64,000 bases of DNA from Calliopum simillimum (GCA_951812925.1 OX638372.1:5518001-5582000); one strand, 5' to 3'; shown: positions 13,498 to 24,750, numbered from the stretch's first letter. Program-made: numbers and translations. The notes: generated by a model not told the origin, from the letters alone.

Positions 13498-14215
13498 CAC
13501 GCCCATTTTAAAAGCAAGGCAAACGAACAACAACAACAACAACTACTTCTACAACTACAACAAAAACTGCACTACAATGACAACAAGTTATTGCTCTACT
13601 TTTAATGACAATTTCATTACAAATTGCTGACAGGCGATACGAATCTTATGGCTTGATGACTGAGGGAGCAACTTGTTGTTGTAGTTATTATGCTTGAAGT
13701 TTTTTGTTTCTATTGCTGCCTGCCAGTGGTTAAATTGCACCACTGTTGAGTATCGTATAACATGCAACATATGCATGCACCGGCAGCAACAGCAGCAACA
13801 ACAACAACAACAGCAGCAGCAACAATAGTAAAACAATTGTACAATCTAACAATAAAACACAAAAAAATTAAAACTAAGAAATTATTAGAAAGAGACACAA
13901 AATGAAACAATGAAAGGACACAACGACGAGTGATATAAAAGTATGTCAGGCAGGACGATATAGCAGCAGCTACTGCAACAACAACAACAACAACGATAAA
14001 TTGTAATAATAACAATAAGTATGAGCGTACCGGAACAAAAAGCTTGAAAAACACTTTCACAAATTGTTCTGTTAAATTACAACTAGAAGAAGAGCAACAA
14101 CAGCAACAACAACAACAGTAACAATTGTTGTTGTAGCAATAAGAACAATTTAATTGCACAGCAACAGGCAACAATATGCAACAGCAGCAGCAGCAGTGGC
14201 AGCAGGACAACAGCA
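13498..14215. repeat. CAA/CAG ('opa'-type) repeat block
   Basis: Clusters of CAA and CAG triplets at 13530-13545, 13782-13828, 13974-13995, 14093-14125 and 14178-14200 are separated by ordinary AT-rich DNA. Read on the minus strand they give Cys/Val/Ala-rich open frames of 82 and 178 codons that are only triplet repeats. No conserved protein domain flanks the repeats, so I do not call a coding exon. Confidence 0.75.
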
Positions 14216-14455
14216 AAAATGATTGTGATTTGGTTTTTTGTTTCAACTTCTTTTTATTTATCTTTTTGATGGGTGATTAGTAGGAATGATATGATTTAAC
14301 CCATTGCTGTGAGACAAGCGAAAATATCCTTTTAGAATTACCTCAGTTTGGTTCTCATCTGTAAGCATAACGTATTCTTTGTTCATTGTTATGGGCAAAA
14401 AAAACAATTTTTCGGCTACTAAATTAGACATTATTAACTTTTTCATGCAACTCAG

Positions 14456-14575
14456 TGGTGTATTTATATAAACTAGAATCGCCCAATGGTCAAAGTTTGA
14501 CCACAAATGTACTAAATAATTTTTGGTACTTTTTGGACATTTTTAGTACTTTTTTTTTTTTGTTATTTGGTACAT
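14456..14575 (-). repeat. Dispersed repeat, inverted relative to 28.3 kb
   Basis: The reverse complement of this stretch reads 'AAAGTACTAAAAATGTCC', 'AAAAAGTACC', 'ACATTTGTGGTCAAA' and 'GGGCGA'. The same ordered phrases appear on the plus strand at 28298-28385. An unnamed element family is the simplest explanation. Confidence 0.6.
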
Positions 14576-14689
14576 AATGGAAAATCTCGTTTTGTCTTTT
14601 CCTCTTCTTCTATAGTCTCAACAGGCGGTTTCGCTTATCGAAAACCGATTTAAAAACTAAGTAGTAGGGGTTTTACCTTTGGCCTGGCC

Positions 14690-15285
14690 AAACATTAAAT
14701 ACCCCACACTGCAGTATTTCGAAAATTTTGCATAAATGGAAGGTGCCAAGCCGTCTTTTTCGAGCTTACTCTGTTTTTGCTCAGAGCTTATACTTATGGT
14801 CCTTAGTGTTTGGGTGAAGGTTAGTTTGATTATATCAAAAAACTCTTACTGTACAGCGTTTTGAAACTTTTGCTTATATGGGAGGGGCCACGCCTTCTTG
14901 TCTGGATTTGCCCAGTTTTTACTCAAAACTTGCGCTAACCTTTCTTAGTATTTATGTGTATTTCGATTGCATTGTCTTACAGTTGCATTTTGAATTTATT
15001 TGTTGTATGGGCGGAAGGCGTGTTCGTTGACCGATTTCGCTCATTTTCAATCCCACTAGTTAACTTTGACGATGGAGGTAGTGATCTAAAGTTTATTGTA
15101 TTACCTTGCTCCGTTTTCCCAAAAAATGTATTTCGACGCACAGCCAGACAGACATAGCAATATCGACTCAGGAGGTAACGCTGATCAAGAATATATATAC
15201 GTTTCATACCTACCACGTCTCCTTCTCTGCGTTACAAACGGAAGGATAAAGTGAATTTACCCTGGGTGTAGGGTATAAAGATAAG
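14690..15285 (+). repeat. Mini-me/INE-1-like dispersed repeat, longest copy
   Basis: A first degenerate left part (14700-14790, 'GGAAGGTGCCAAGCCGTC') precedes the main copy from about 14850: 'CAGCGTTTTGAAACTTTTGC', 'TATATGGGAGGGGCCACGCC', 'GGCGTGTTCGTTGACCGATT', a short CAGACAGACA (GTCY) tract at 15145-15154, and 'TCGACTCAGGAGGTAACGCT' leading into GATCAAGAATATATATA. It ends with 'CGTCTCCTTCTCTGCGTTAC' and an inverted 'TACCC...GGGTGTAGGGTATA'. It has no coding capacity. The right end is a small hairpin, which fits a Helitron-like or mini-me-like non-autonomous element. Confidence 0.7.
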
Positions 15286-15289
15286 CGTT

Positions 15290-17375
15290 TAGACTTTCAA
15301 GCATAGTTGTTTGTCCCAATGCGTAGTAGCATATATTGATTGGTCAAAACTAAATGCCGGTTCAGGCTTTACTGACAAGCACCTAAGTACTTGAGGCATG
15401 TAGCAAACATCCCAGGAAATATCTCAGAATAAACTAATATGAAGGCTGTATTTTGGGTACGGTATTTTGGGAATTCCAACCAGCTCAGATACTTTATTTT
15501 TGTTCTACTTTTCTCACTTACACCTAAATTATTTTCTTAATGCTTTCTGATGAAAACAAAAACCACCATTGCACTTAAACGAGCAATAGATCCCAAATGT
15601 GTTAAGACAATCAAAGTTTATAGCAAAAGCGTGAGCTTGTGTATGTACATATGCATATGTGTGAGTAAGTTACCGTAAAAAAGTCATAAAAGACTAAACA
15701 GTTTTTGATGCGATGTTGCCGTGTGGTAGTGGTGTTGGAATGCATTAATGTTGATTTTCTATTTTCATCCTTACAATTCGAGGACAAACAAATGTCCTCG
15801 TATTTTGTTGTTTTTGTTCAGCAAGTACATTCTCTCGCCTGGAACAACAGTTGGCTACGCTTTTTATAATACAATTTTGTCAAAGTCATAAAAAAAGGAT
15901 GCAATAGCTACGTGGCTTTTGATGTCGCCTTCTTTGGTAAAGGGATGAATCGGAGTAAGAGTGCCACGAAAAAGGATGTCTGCTGGCCTTAAAGGATAAT
16001 TTTGTTTGCGTTTGCATTGCGTGTTGAATGCTAATTGAGAAATTTAACGTTTTTTTCGTATGGTGAGTAGACGTAGCAGTGTAACACAAATCCTGCAAAA
16101 GGATCACTTACGTTCAACTTTATTCTGTTTTGCTGTTTTTTGCTGTTCCTGGCAAACACTAAACTAATGCTGTTTTTTGTTGCTGTTGTTTTTGTTTTTA
16201 GTAGGTGTTTCGTTTGCTTTATGTTGTCATTACATTGTTTATCTAGTATTGCTTTGTGTGTGTGTTTGTGAATACACATACATAGTTACATTTGTTTTTA
16301 CACTATGAAAGAGATATTTGTATGCATGGAATGTTAAGTTGTGCGATTTTTTTATCTGCCACCATTTGCAAGAGTGTCCTTCCTCAGTCGTCGTACACTT
16401 GGTGCCTTTGTAATTATGAGGCTAATTGCTTTGGTGTCGTAATTACAAAGCATTCAATAAATTCAGTTAGCGTTTTTTCAAGAATAAGCTTAAAAATCAG
16501 TTAATTTCATCATAAGTGTCTTAAAAAGAGTTAAATTTTTCTTTGGAAATTATTCATATTTGTTGTAATTTAATTATAAGAAAGTAAATGCTGAATCACT
16601 TAACATCAGACATATCTTAAGTATCTCGTATATTCTACGAAATTTTTTTCATTTACATTCTCCCACTCATGACTCTGTATTTTATTGATTGCAGTTTCTC
16701 TTAATTCAATAATTTCAATGGCAAAATTTCTCCACCACTGTTTCGCGTAACCAATACCCAGAAAGCCAATTAAATGCAACTTTTTTTTTTGTTTTTTAAT
16801 CCAATATAAAAATGATCAAAGGATACACTTAATCAAGAAATGCAAAGAATCAAGAACATATACTGACATCAAAATGGAAATGAGGGCAGAAGTTACAGCA
16901 GCAAAAAATATAAAAATGAAAATTATATTTGAAAACATCCTTTGCCGCATGAAGATCATTTTCATTACAAATGAGCAAGTGTACACCCAATTGGAATGAA
17001 CTGAATGATTTGCTAAGACAGTACAAAAACTTGGGAAATTGGTTATGCGAAATATATATTGTAAGTATTAGTTTAGAAGATATTTCCCCACAAAAAAGTC
17101 TAAGTGCTTAACAACCCAATATTTTAAATTAGTTTTGAGCAAAATTAGTATTGGTCTTGATAATTTTTAAGACTAAGACCAAGAACACGCTGATATAATT
17201 TCAAGGTCTTGCTTCTTTAAAGCATTAAATCATCTCCCAATTCGAAATATCACATCTTAAAAACCCAACTGCTTTGGAAAAATAAGGTTTTAAAAATTTT
17301 GAATACTCAACAATCTTTAGAAATTATTTCAAGACCAAGACGGATACCATGTCGGTGACAACAACCCGTTGTGTA
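15290..17375. other. Non-coding DNA, no gene recognised
   Basis: AT-rich sequence with TG/GT-rich and T-rich runs. I see no conserved motif, convincing open frame or repeat boundary. Confidence 0.5.
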
Positions 17376-17384
17376 ACACACTGC

Positions 17385-18345
17385 ATTTAAAGCCTTCATA
17401 CTGTGCACGTACTAAGTTTATGGCCTTATGGCGGCAATACCTCTTCGCTGCAGTAAAACCCAAATGTTTTCTCGGGAGACACTATCGAAGGCAATGCTGC
17501 GGTCTACGAAGACAAGTTGAAGCGCAGCACGCCAATCATTTTTTTGACTGGAGTTTAAGAAAGCAGCCTTAGCGGCACTCCATGGTGTTTCATGCTTCCA
17601 TCACAATTGATTAGGACTGCTTTAAGTTCTTCTACGAAAGATCTGCGTATCTCGCCGTTCTTAAGCTTAAACACGTCGAATTTTTTTGCAAGAGATTATT
17701 CGCTGGGACGTTTATTAGCGGCAAGTTTCAGTTGAATAACCGCTACGAGAAGATGGTGGTCAGAGCCTATGTCAGCGGCCCTATTTACTCGTACGTCCAG
17801 AAGACACCCCCTCTATTTTCTGCTAATGCAGAAATGGTCGCAGAATTGATGTTGTCTGGAGACACCCAAGAAGCTTTATGGAATGTTTTGTGTGGGAAAA
17901 GCGTACCTCCAACGACAAGACCGGCTGTATTGCAGGCGTCAATGAGAAGCTCTCTATTGTCGTTTCTCGTACTCAAAGCATGTCTTCCAATCATGTGCCC
18001 AAGGTTAAGGTTTTTTGAGCTTACTTTGGCATTCAAATCACCCGTAACCATTATGATGTCGTTCTTATGAGCACTGTTAATCGCTGCAGCGAGGTGACTG
18101 TTATATTCATCCTTGGTTTCTTTCTCTGCCAACTCGGTGGGCGCGTATGCTTGGAAGACGATAGTATTTCTAGCGGGCGTTCAAAATCTGCACCAAATGA
18201 GCCTTTCGTTTACAGGTTTCCATTCCATCACTGACTATACTGCATTTTTACTTAACAAAAATCCAACTCCATCCCTGTGGATGTCATTTTGTGCTCTACT
18301 GGAGTATAACCCTTTACCTGTAAAGGTAAGATGGATATGCTGAAA
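17385..18345 (-). pseudogene. RTE-type non-LTR retrotransposon remnant (endonuclease fused to a reverse transcriptase stub)
   Basis: Minus-strand translation gives the C-terminal half of an APE-type endonuclease like that of RTE elements (often annotated 'craniofacial development protein 2-like'). Near 18.3 kb is 'HRDGVGFLLSK', then 'VFQAYAPTELAEKE', the catalytic block 'IIMVTGDLNAKV' (about 18045), 'GLVVGGTLFPHK', and after a frame change 'IGSDHHLLVAVIQLKL' (about 17755), the endonuclease GSDHH signature. Translation then jumps through 'AAKAAFLNSSQK' straight into 'ALQLVFVD...AFDSVSRENIW' (about 17480), the reverse transcriptase block normally a few hundred residues further on. The linker and fingers were therefore deleted. 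Stops and frameshifts show it is dead. Confidence 0.85.
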
Positions 18346-18516
18346 AAAGCCTGTCTGTTTGATTTTTATATAACGCTCTATAAATTTTAGTTCCATAATC
18401 ATCCATTCGTCTTACTTAATTGTTTATTGAATGTAGGCTTTAATTTAATTAGTTACTTTGATACGTTTCATTGCAACAACTTTTCTTGATGCTATTTTAA
18501 TTTTATTGGGCATATT

Positions 18517-18522
18517 GATAAG
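18517..18522 (+). promoter_or_regulatory. GATA-type motif upstream of the short peptide gene
   Basis: GATAAG lies 142 bp upstream of the predicted start site of the short secreted peptide gene, and a second inverted copy (TTATCA) sits at 18650-18655. GATA factors drive fat-body and gut expression in flies. The motif is short, so chance occurrence is quite possible. Confidence 0.3.
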
Positions 18523-18628
18523 GTACCCGTAAGTAATTGATTAGTTATTAGAATTAGCGCTATCGCATTTTCTTCCGTAAGATTTGCAACTAAATCAATT
18601 CGTTCAATCGTTTGTTTATTTTTTTGCA

Positions 18629-18661
18629 TATAAATAACCAAGAGTGCCATTATCAATCAGT
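18629..18661 (+). promoter_or_regulatory. Core promoter: TATA box and initiator
   Basis: TATAAATA at 18629-18636 and the arthropod initiator TCAGT at 18657-18661 are spaced so that the initiator A (18659) is 30 bases from the first T of the TATA box, the ideal fly distance. The predicted leader to the ATG at 18690 is only 31 nt, typical of highly expressed small secreted peptide genes. Confidence 0.7.
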
Positions 18662-18689
18662 TTTTATTTCTTGTCTCGATTTAACAATA

Positions 18690-18928
18690 ATGAAATTTCT
18701 AATAAGTCTTCTACTAATTGGCTTCCTCGGTAAGCTGAGCAGTGCCGAAGTTACACCACTTGATCCACTTGGCGATGGGACCCAGGACACTGTGCTCAGA
18801 CAGAAGGTAATTCCACCATCTACACCATAACCATTTAAGCCACAGAGTGTTTTTCGATTCAGAACCAATTGAGCTTGCGTTCCTTGCACCTAGTGGTGAC
18901 TATTAATATTCGCATGACTATAAAGTAG
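18690..18928 (+). CDS. Short secreted peptide, family unknown
   Basis: The ATG at 18690 has a fly-like context (AACAATAATG) and opens with a clean signal peptide: MKF, a Leu/Ile-rich core, then GKLSSA with likely cleavage before EVTP. Two endings are possible. Read through, the frame stops at 18830 and gives 46 residues, with a mature acidic peptide starting EVTPLDPLGDG and ending IPPSTP. Alternatively a donor AAG|GTAATT at 18807 and an acceptor TTCGATTCAG|AA at 18862 define a 56-bp intron, giving 60 residues and a stop at 18926-18928. The mature part has no cysteines and is Pro/Asp-rich at its N-terminus. I do not recognise the family. Immune-induced or accessory-gland peptides are candidates by form only. 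No close poly(A) signal is seen; the nearest AATAAA is near 19201. Confidence 0.6.
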
Positions 18929-19100
18929 CTAATTAGGGAATTCTTTCTAACACCCTTAGTCTCCTTAAAGATAAGTAATTGAAAAAACAAGCTGAGCCCA
19001 AGCAAACAGCTAAAGTAGAGTTATGTATTGCAGCAGAAGTGATAGAGACTACATTTTCTTTGTTGGCGGGCTTTTACGAAGATTTTTTATCAATTTATTA

Positions 19101-19332
19101 ATACGCGAGACAAAAATTGGTCCTACCTTATTTACTATGTTAGAAATGAAGCACGACTTTGAATTATACACCATTTGAAAGGTATTTGTGTGAAAATGTG
19201 AATAAAGTTAAAATTATTATAATATTTTGCCACTAAGTTAGGTAAAATTAAATGCAAATTTTTCAATATTAACAACGACAAAATATGCGGTCACACAGAG
19301 CTGAAAAGAGGATACAGCACAAAGGGAAAGAC
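19101..19332 (+). repeat. Dispersed ~230-bp repeat, copy 1
   Basis: It starts at 'ATACGCGAGACAAAAATTGG' and ends at 'GAGGATACAGCACAAAGGGA'. A second copy in the same orientation lies at 27966-28195 with most bases shared by eye. No open frame is conserved between them. The first copy runs on into a mini-me-like 3' end at 19.39 kb, which suggests both are parts of one larger non-autonomous element. Confidence 0.7.
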
Positions 19333-19384
19333 ACAGTTTTAAAAATTGCCGACTCTTTATTCGAAGTTCATCAACGGCAAAACA

Positions 19385-19500
19385 CAATTTTGACGCTGAT
19401 CAAGAGTATATATACTTTTCCATACCTGCCACGTCTCCTTCTCTGCGTTACAAATGGAAGGACTAAGTGAATATACCCTGAGTGTAGGGTATAATAATAG
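19385..19500 (+). repeat. Mini-me/INE-1-like 3' end
   Basis: It contains 'GACGCTGATCAAGAGTATAT', 'CACGTCTCCTTCTCTGCGTT', 'GGAAGGACTAAGTGAATATA' and 'CCCTGAGTGTAGGGTATA', matching the right end of the 14.69-15.28 kb copy almost base for base. Confidence 0.75.
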
Positions 19501-22340
19501 TCAGCTGCATGGAAAAAAAAAGTGATTTCATACGTAATGAAACTTACAAAACTTAATGTTCATACCTTTCCAACCATAAAAACCATAGTCAGCTGCATAT
19601 TTGTGGGTGGAAAGACCGTCGTCAGTCGGAGCTATAAACATTCTGCCACCTATACAAAAATTTTTCGTAAATTTTCGACTTTCGTCATACTTTTCAATTA
19701 GATAAATAGAAAAGGTTTGTGCGGCAGGGCTTCTCCATGGAGGAAGCTCAGGGGGAGGCTTTAACCCTCCCTCCCCTCCTTGAAATTTCCAACTGAATTG
19801 CAAGAAGACGTATTATTAACGTTCATTTCGATATTTTGATAAGTGCACTAGAACGACGGAGCTTGTCTAACTCAAGCCCCCCTCCCCCGAAAAATTATCT
19901 ATTTCGTCTTTTTGGTCCATACATCCAATAACCAAAAAGCCCATTCATTTCTTTTTATTTTGATATATGCGCCATATAACAGTATCAAATACTCACCGCT
20001 CTGCTGCCTCTTAAAAGTTGTGCAAAAAATAGTTTGCCGTTTACAATCCCATTTTTATTTTTTAAGTCCCCCCACAAGTATTTATAGCAAATGCTTCTAA
20101 CCGAAATATTCAACACGAACTGATTTAACTTTCGTTCATATTTGAATGCTACGAAAGCTGCAGGCATTGAAATTGAAAGGTTGTCATATCACCTAGGGTG
20201 CCATATCACCTGGGGGTGCCATATCTCCCGAGTTTATCTATTTAAAAATACAGGAAATAGATGGGTGAAAATTTTTGATTTTCTTAAAATATGAAATATG
20301 TACTAAAATATACCGCTTTCCGAATAACCAAATAACCCTAGATTCAAATTTTTTTTTTTTTTTTTTTTTTTGATTTTGAAAAATGTTGTACAGACCCGTT
20401 CCATCAAGAAATCGCCAATTCAAAGTTTAACCCACAGTCTAATTAAAACTCAACTAAATAAAGAATTCCTACAGGGTATTTCTGCATATGTTTTGCTGGC
20501 TAAAATATAATATACCCAGCACACAAGTTGGTAGCAAGGAAATTCCACCAAAGAAATGAAATATACGCAGAATTAAAAAGGAAAAAATACGAAAAAAGTG
20601 AGAAAGATTTCATAAAGAAAATAAAACCATTGAACTTACAAATGCATGAATGATGTATGTAAATGTATGTTTTGGGGATATGTTGGTGTTCTTTATGTGC
20701 TTGTGAATGTATTTGTATGTGTCTGTCGCTCTGTCTGTCTGTTTGCTTGTTTGAAGTGTTGAACGCATAGCAAATAAAATAAGATTATGCGTAATGAAAT
20801 GCATTGCGTATGTCTTGCTTTATATATATGTATATATAAGTATGTATGTGTATGTGAGTATATTTGCGTTTGTGTGTGTTTGGCAGCTGCTATAATTTGA
20901 TTTGTTTTAATTTGATTTTATTTCCTTTTTTTTAAATTAAAATTGTATAAAATAATCGTATTAATGAAATTTTTCTGTTGCCTTCGATTCGGGGCAGCAA
21001 TCACTTTCATGTGGTTCTGGAAATTTTAAGTCTGGATATTCAACTGAGTGGGTCAATTCGATTATTGACTTTAGCAAGCGGTGATACAAACTTTCTTCAA
21101 ATTTAAGGTTTATTTATAAAATTCAATTGTTACCTTCCCCCTCCCTGCCAGAGAGACCTCATCAAATAACCGAAAAAACACAACTTTACATATTTTGTTA
21201 AACTTAAAATTAAAGATTCATATTTCAGTACGAATACAAATACAACACAAGCAAATAAGAAAGTAAGTAAGTAATAAAACGAAGAAGAGAAACAAAAAGA
21301 AATAGAAGCACTAACACAAGTAGAGTATAAATAAATAAAATAATAAGATGAAGAAACATTTGGAGAATACAATGGAAAGTTACAAAAGGAACAAAATGGA
21401 AAACGCACTTAAAAATGGCAAAGGAGCAACCAACCAACACTGGAGGCTGCCGACACACTGATGATGTTGCTCTGATGCTGAGGATGATGATGATTTCACA
21501 GAGGTAGCAGCAGCAGTAGCAGCTACATTAAATATTAACACGCAATCAGGAAATTTGCTCCTCCGCAAGTTGCATGCGAGCGCTATAAAAATAAAGAATA
21601 CCCGCACTTATTACACTCCACTCCACTCGTAAGAAAGTAAATTACACGAAGTGGTGCGAGGTGGCGTTAAAATTTTTTTAGAAAATTATGAAAAATCTTT
21701 TTCCGTACAAGCAGCACTCTCCGCTACACTTTAATTAATGAAGTGCAAGACCGAAAACCTTAACCTGACCGTTGTCTGTCTGCCCGTGTCCGTGTGCCTT
21801 GACGTGATTGCTAATGGGAATTTTTTTAGTAAAAGGCGCGTCTTCATGTTGGTGAAAATTTGCAAGAATAAAAAAAAGAAACCCCTTTTTTTGCAGCAAC
21901 GGTGCCAAAAATAAAATGACAAGCAATTAAATAGAAAACACTTTAGAAAGAAAAGGATTTTACTATGTAAGGTACAACTTGAAGCAGGGCGTACACAGTC
22001 GCTTAAGGTTGCTCTTCCCATTTATGAATTCTAACACCTCATGCCTTTGTTCAGTCACACATTTTGGTCTTTGCCACAGCATTAAGCATTAAGCTCTTGT
22101 TTGTTGCATTAACCTCTTTTAGTTAACCTTTCAAGACGACGACGTGGCTGCAAGTGAGAAAGCAGAAAATTTGAAAATATGGGTGAACAACAAAAAGAAA
22201 AAATTGGGTGAAATAATTTTAACACTCATTCATGTTGTCGTCGATTTCGTCCTCTGATTGTGGTCGTGTTGCTAGCTACTATTCTTTTTTTGTTGCTTCA
22301 TAAGTGTTTTAGTGTCTCAGTAGGAAGACGTCAATTTACG
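19501..22340. other. Non-coding DNA with small repeats
   Basis: No gene is recognised. Features include three near-copies of GGTGCCATATCNCC at 20184-20230, an A/T tract at 20348-20371, an AT/TG microsatellite at 20821-20880 and a GTCY-type tract near 21774-21800 that may be a mini-me scrap. Open frames here are low-complexity or unsupported. Confidence 0.5.
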
Positions 22341-22544
22341 ATTTTATAGTATAAGTAGGGGGTATAGTGTTGTGGGCACCTTTTTGTTTTCGACTCATAA
22401 CTTTTGACAAAATGTATATTATGCTGACATATAAGTATCATTGGACCTTTGTTAACTACTGCTGAAGAAAGTAAATTGATTTCGTCATCAGTTATATCAA
22501 AAAAATAGTGAAGTGATAATTTTTGACAAAAAAAAAAAAAAACT

Positions 22545-22941
22545 TCGGTTGTGGGCACCCTTAGCAAATCAGCTAAAAAATGGGAAAATGTGAAGTTAAA
22601 CGCAATCAAATGGAGCTGAAAGCAAAATTAAATTATTTTGGAAACATTAACTCACACTTATTCAACAAATTCTGCTCTACGGCTTCAACAAAATCAGCTT
22701 CACTGGAAACGTCAGCGTCACTGGAAACGTCAATGCCAGATCAATTGTTTTGCAGACTTTTTTTCTGCGATATCTTTTAAGGGCCTATTGGTTCTTTCCT
22801 TTCCACTAAAAAAGCGTAAAAAGTCATAAAAACACCATTTAAATTAGTAATGTTGACATCCATAACAATACTTCAGTAAAACACGCTTTAAATAAAAAAG
22901 TAGGGTGCCCACAACCGACCTAATTGGGTGCCCACAACCGA
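22545..22941. mobile_element. Non-autonomous inverted-repeat element (TCGGTTGTGGGCACCC)
   Basis: TCGGTTGTGGGCACCC at 22545-22560 is matched exactly by its reverse complement at 22903-22918, and again by a second copy at 22926-22941. A partial copy (GTTGTGGGCACC) lies further left at 22369-22380. The 340-base interior has no conserved coding sequence but holds an 18-bp tandem pair (TCACTGGAAACGTCAGCG, from 22700). I see no clear target duplication. The doubled right end suggests a nested or rearranged insertion. Confidence 0.65.
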
Positions 22942-23800
22942 CTTAGACAGCCACTTTGAAAAGCAATAAGCACATAGCGTTGTGTGAACATTTTGGTTGG
23001 ATTCGGGTTTGAATCACAAAAAATAATAAATTGACTTCATTAATATAGATTGCATTCAGCTTTTGGATTGAATCATTTCGATTTGTCGCAGTTGGAAAAT
23101 TATTGAAAAAAACTTTTATATTGACTTTCACTTATTCAAAAATTGTTTTCTAATTTGCTTCAGTATGTGCACAAAAAGTTTGTGCTGTCATAACACACGC
23201 TTAACATTTATCAGAACAGCCATATTTGTTTTCTATCAAAAGTTTCGGGGTGATTCCCACACCCGACCCATGCCCACAGGCGAAACTATTCCCTTATTTG
23301 CGGTACCGGAAGTGTTCTGCTCTTTTTCTGTAGGTGGCGCTATGAGTTCGATTGGAACAAAAGCAGAGATTTTAACAAATTTTATTGTATAGTGTGCTCA
23401 ACAACATCATCTCCGATCCCTGCAATTTTGTGCAAGGCTAATGGCTGACACTATTTATGTATATGTGAAAAGTTTTATGACGAATGCAACACCCTCTTGC
23501 GCGATCCATCCCACTTTTTGTACGATGATTGGTAGTCAAGACATATATCCACGTTTCAGGTTTTATAACAAAAACTGCCATATATGCAGAGATATAGCAT
23601 TTTAAGTACTTTTTTTTTTTTTTTTTTTGTGTGGAGGAACTCCCCCTCACCCAATCCTACTTTGACATAACTATAAAATACCTGCAGTACAACACAAAAC
23701 CATAGTGAGAAAATAGTTGCGACCGTTTAAGCGGTTTCAACACGCACACTATATTTCCATATACGGATATATGAAGATGTTTATGAGGCGATCGAAGAAA
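22942..23800. other. Non-coding DNA, no gene recognised
   Basis: AT-rich sequence with a T run at 23610-23628. Near 23248 there is a loose echo of the inverted-repeat end at 22.9 kb ('GATTCCCACACCCGACCCATGCCCAC'-like, split). No convincing exon is seen. Confidence 0.45.
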
Positions 23801-23801
23801 G

Positions 23802-24325
23802 TCCAAATCTAAAAGTCTGAAAGTATTCAAAAACATCAGATGTATAGGCATAAATCCAAACTTATTGAAAAACATCCAAAATATTAGTAAAAGTCCAAAA
23901 GCATCGAAAAATATTGAAATAAATCGAGGAAATCGGTAAAAGTCCAAGTGTATCGAAAAACTTCCAAAATATCAGTAAAAAATCGAAAGAAATCGGTCAA
24001 AGTTCAATTATAAAATATCGGAAAAGGTATATGTCCAGTATGATATTAAGAAATATTGAAGTATAACGAAGAAATCGGTACAAGTCCAAGTGTATTGAAA
24101 AACTTCTAAAATATCTCAAAAGTATCGAAAAATATTAAAAAAGTTCTAAAAAATATCGGATAAAGTCCAAAAATGTCGAAAAACATCAAAATTATCAAAA
24201 AAAGTTCAAAACTTAAGATTCAAAACTATCGATATACATCGAAGAAATGGGTAAAAGTCCAAATCTAAAAGTTAAAGGTCTAAAACTATCGAAAAACATC
24301 GAAGAAATCGATAAAGCTCGCTTGT
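23802..24325 (+). repeat. ~39-bp satellite, left block
   Basis: Degenerate tandem copies of a unit built from 'AAAATATCGGTAAAAGTCC' plus 'AAAAGTATCGAAAAACATCT', about 13 copies. The same unit in the same orientation forms the block at 27.21-27.63 kb. The two blocks bracket the fibrinogen-domain gene. Confidence 0.8.
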
Positions 24326-24411
24326 CCGAAGCAACAAAATTTCTTTTCAAAGCTTGAATTTTTCATCATTTGTATTTGAGTAAAATTTGGTAGAATTATC
24401 TCAAAACACAC

Positions 24412-24480
24412 ATTCAGCATAGCATTTTGAAACTGTTTGTTATATGGGAGGTACCACGCTGTCTTGTAGAATACATCACG
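24412..24480 (+). repeat. Mini-me/INE-1-like fragment
   Basis: A short left-end piece, 'TAGCATTTTGAAACTGTTTG' then 'TATATGGGAGGTACCACGC', matching the starts of the copies at 10.19 and 14.85 kb. It lies about 330 bp upstream of the lectin gene start. Confidence 0.6.
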
Positions 24481-24750
24481 CAGTAAACAATGAAAGTTAC
24501 GTTTAGCTTTGTGGGTATTTCAATCGAAGTATGGGTTGTACCCTGGCCTCCTGTTCTAATTTGCATAATTTTTAAAGCTTGACACCTCATGGAGCAGAAA
24601 TAAAAACTGTGAAAAAACGTAGGGCTTTTTTAGAAGTGCCGGCAAAGAGTAGTTAACCATACATCTTCTACTGTTCGGTGCGGTGTAATCACTGTTGCAA
24701 GAAAGTTTCCAACAGCCTTGTGGGTGAAATGTTTTAAGTTTCAGATACAC

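Noticed and set aside
13710..14246. 178-codon minus-strand frame rich in Cys, Val and Ala
   Set aside because: It consists of CAA/CAG triplet runs read on the other strand, with no conserved domain around them.
17732..18070. 112-codon plus-strand frame
   Set aside because: It is antisense to the RTE endonuclease, which matches its family clearly on the minus strand.
19528..19803. 91-codon minus-strand frame (GGLKPPPELPPWRSP...)
   Set aside because: It looks protein-like at first, but the proline-rich part comes from a GGGAGG-rich repeat patch and no family is recognisable.
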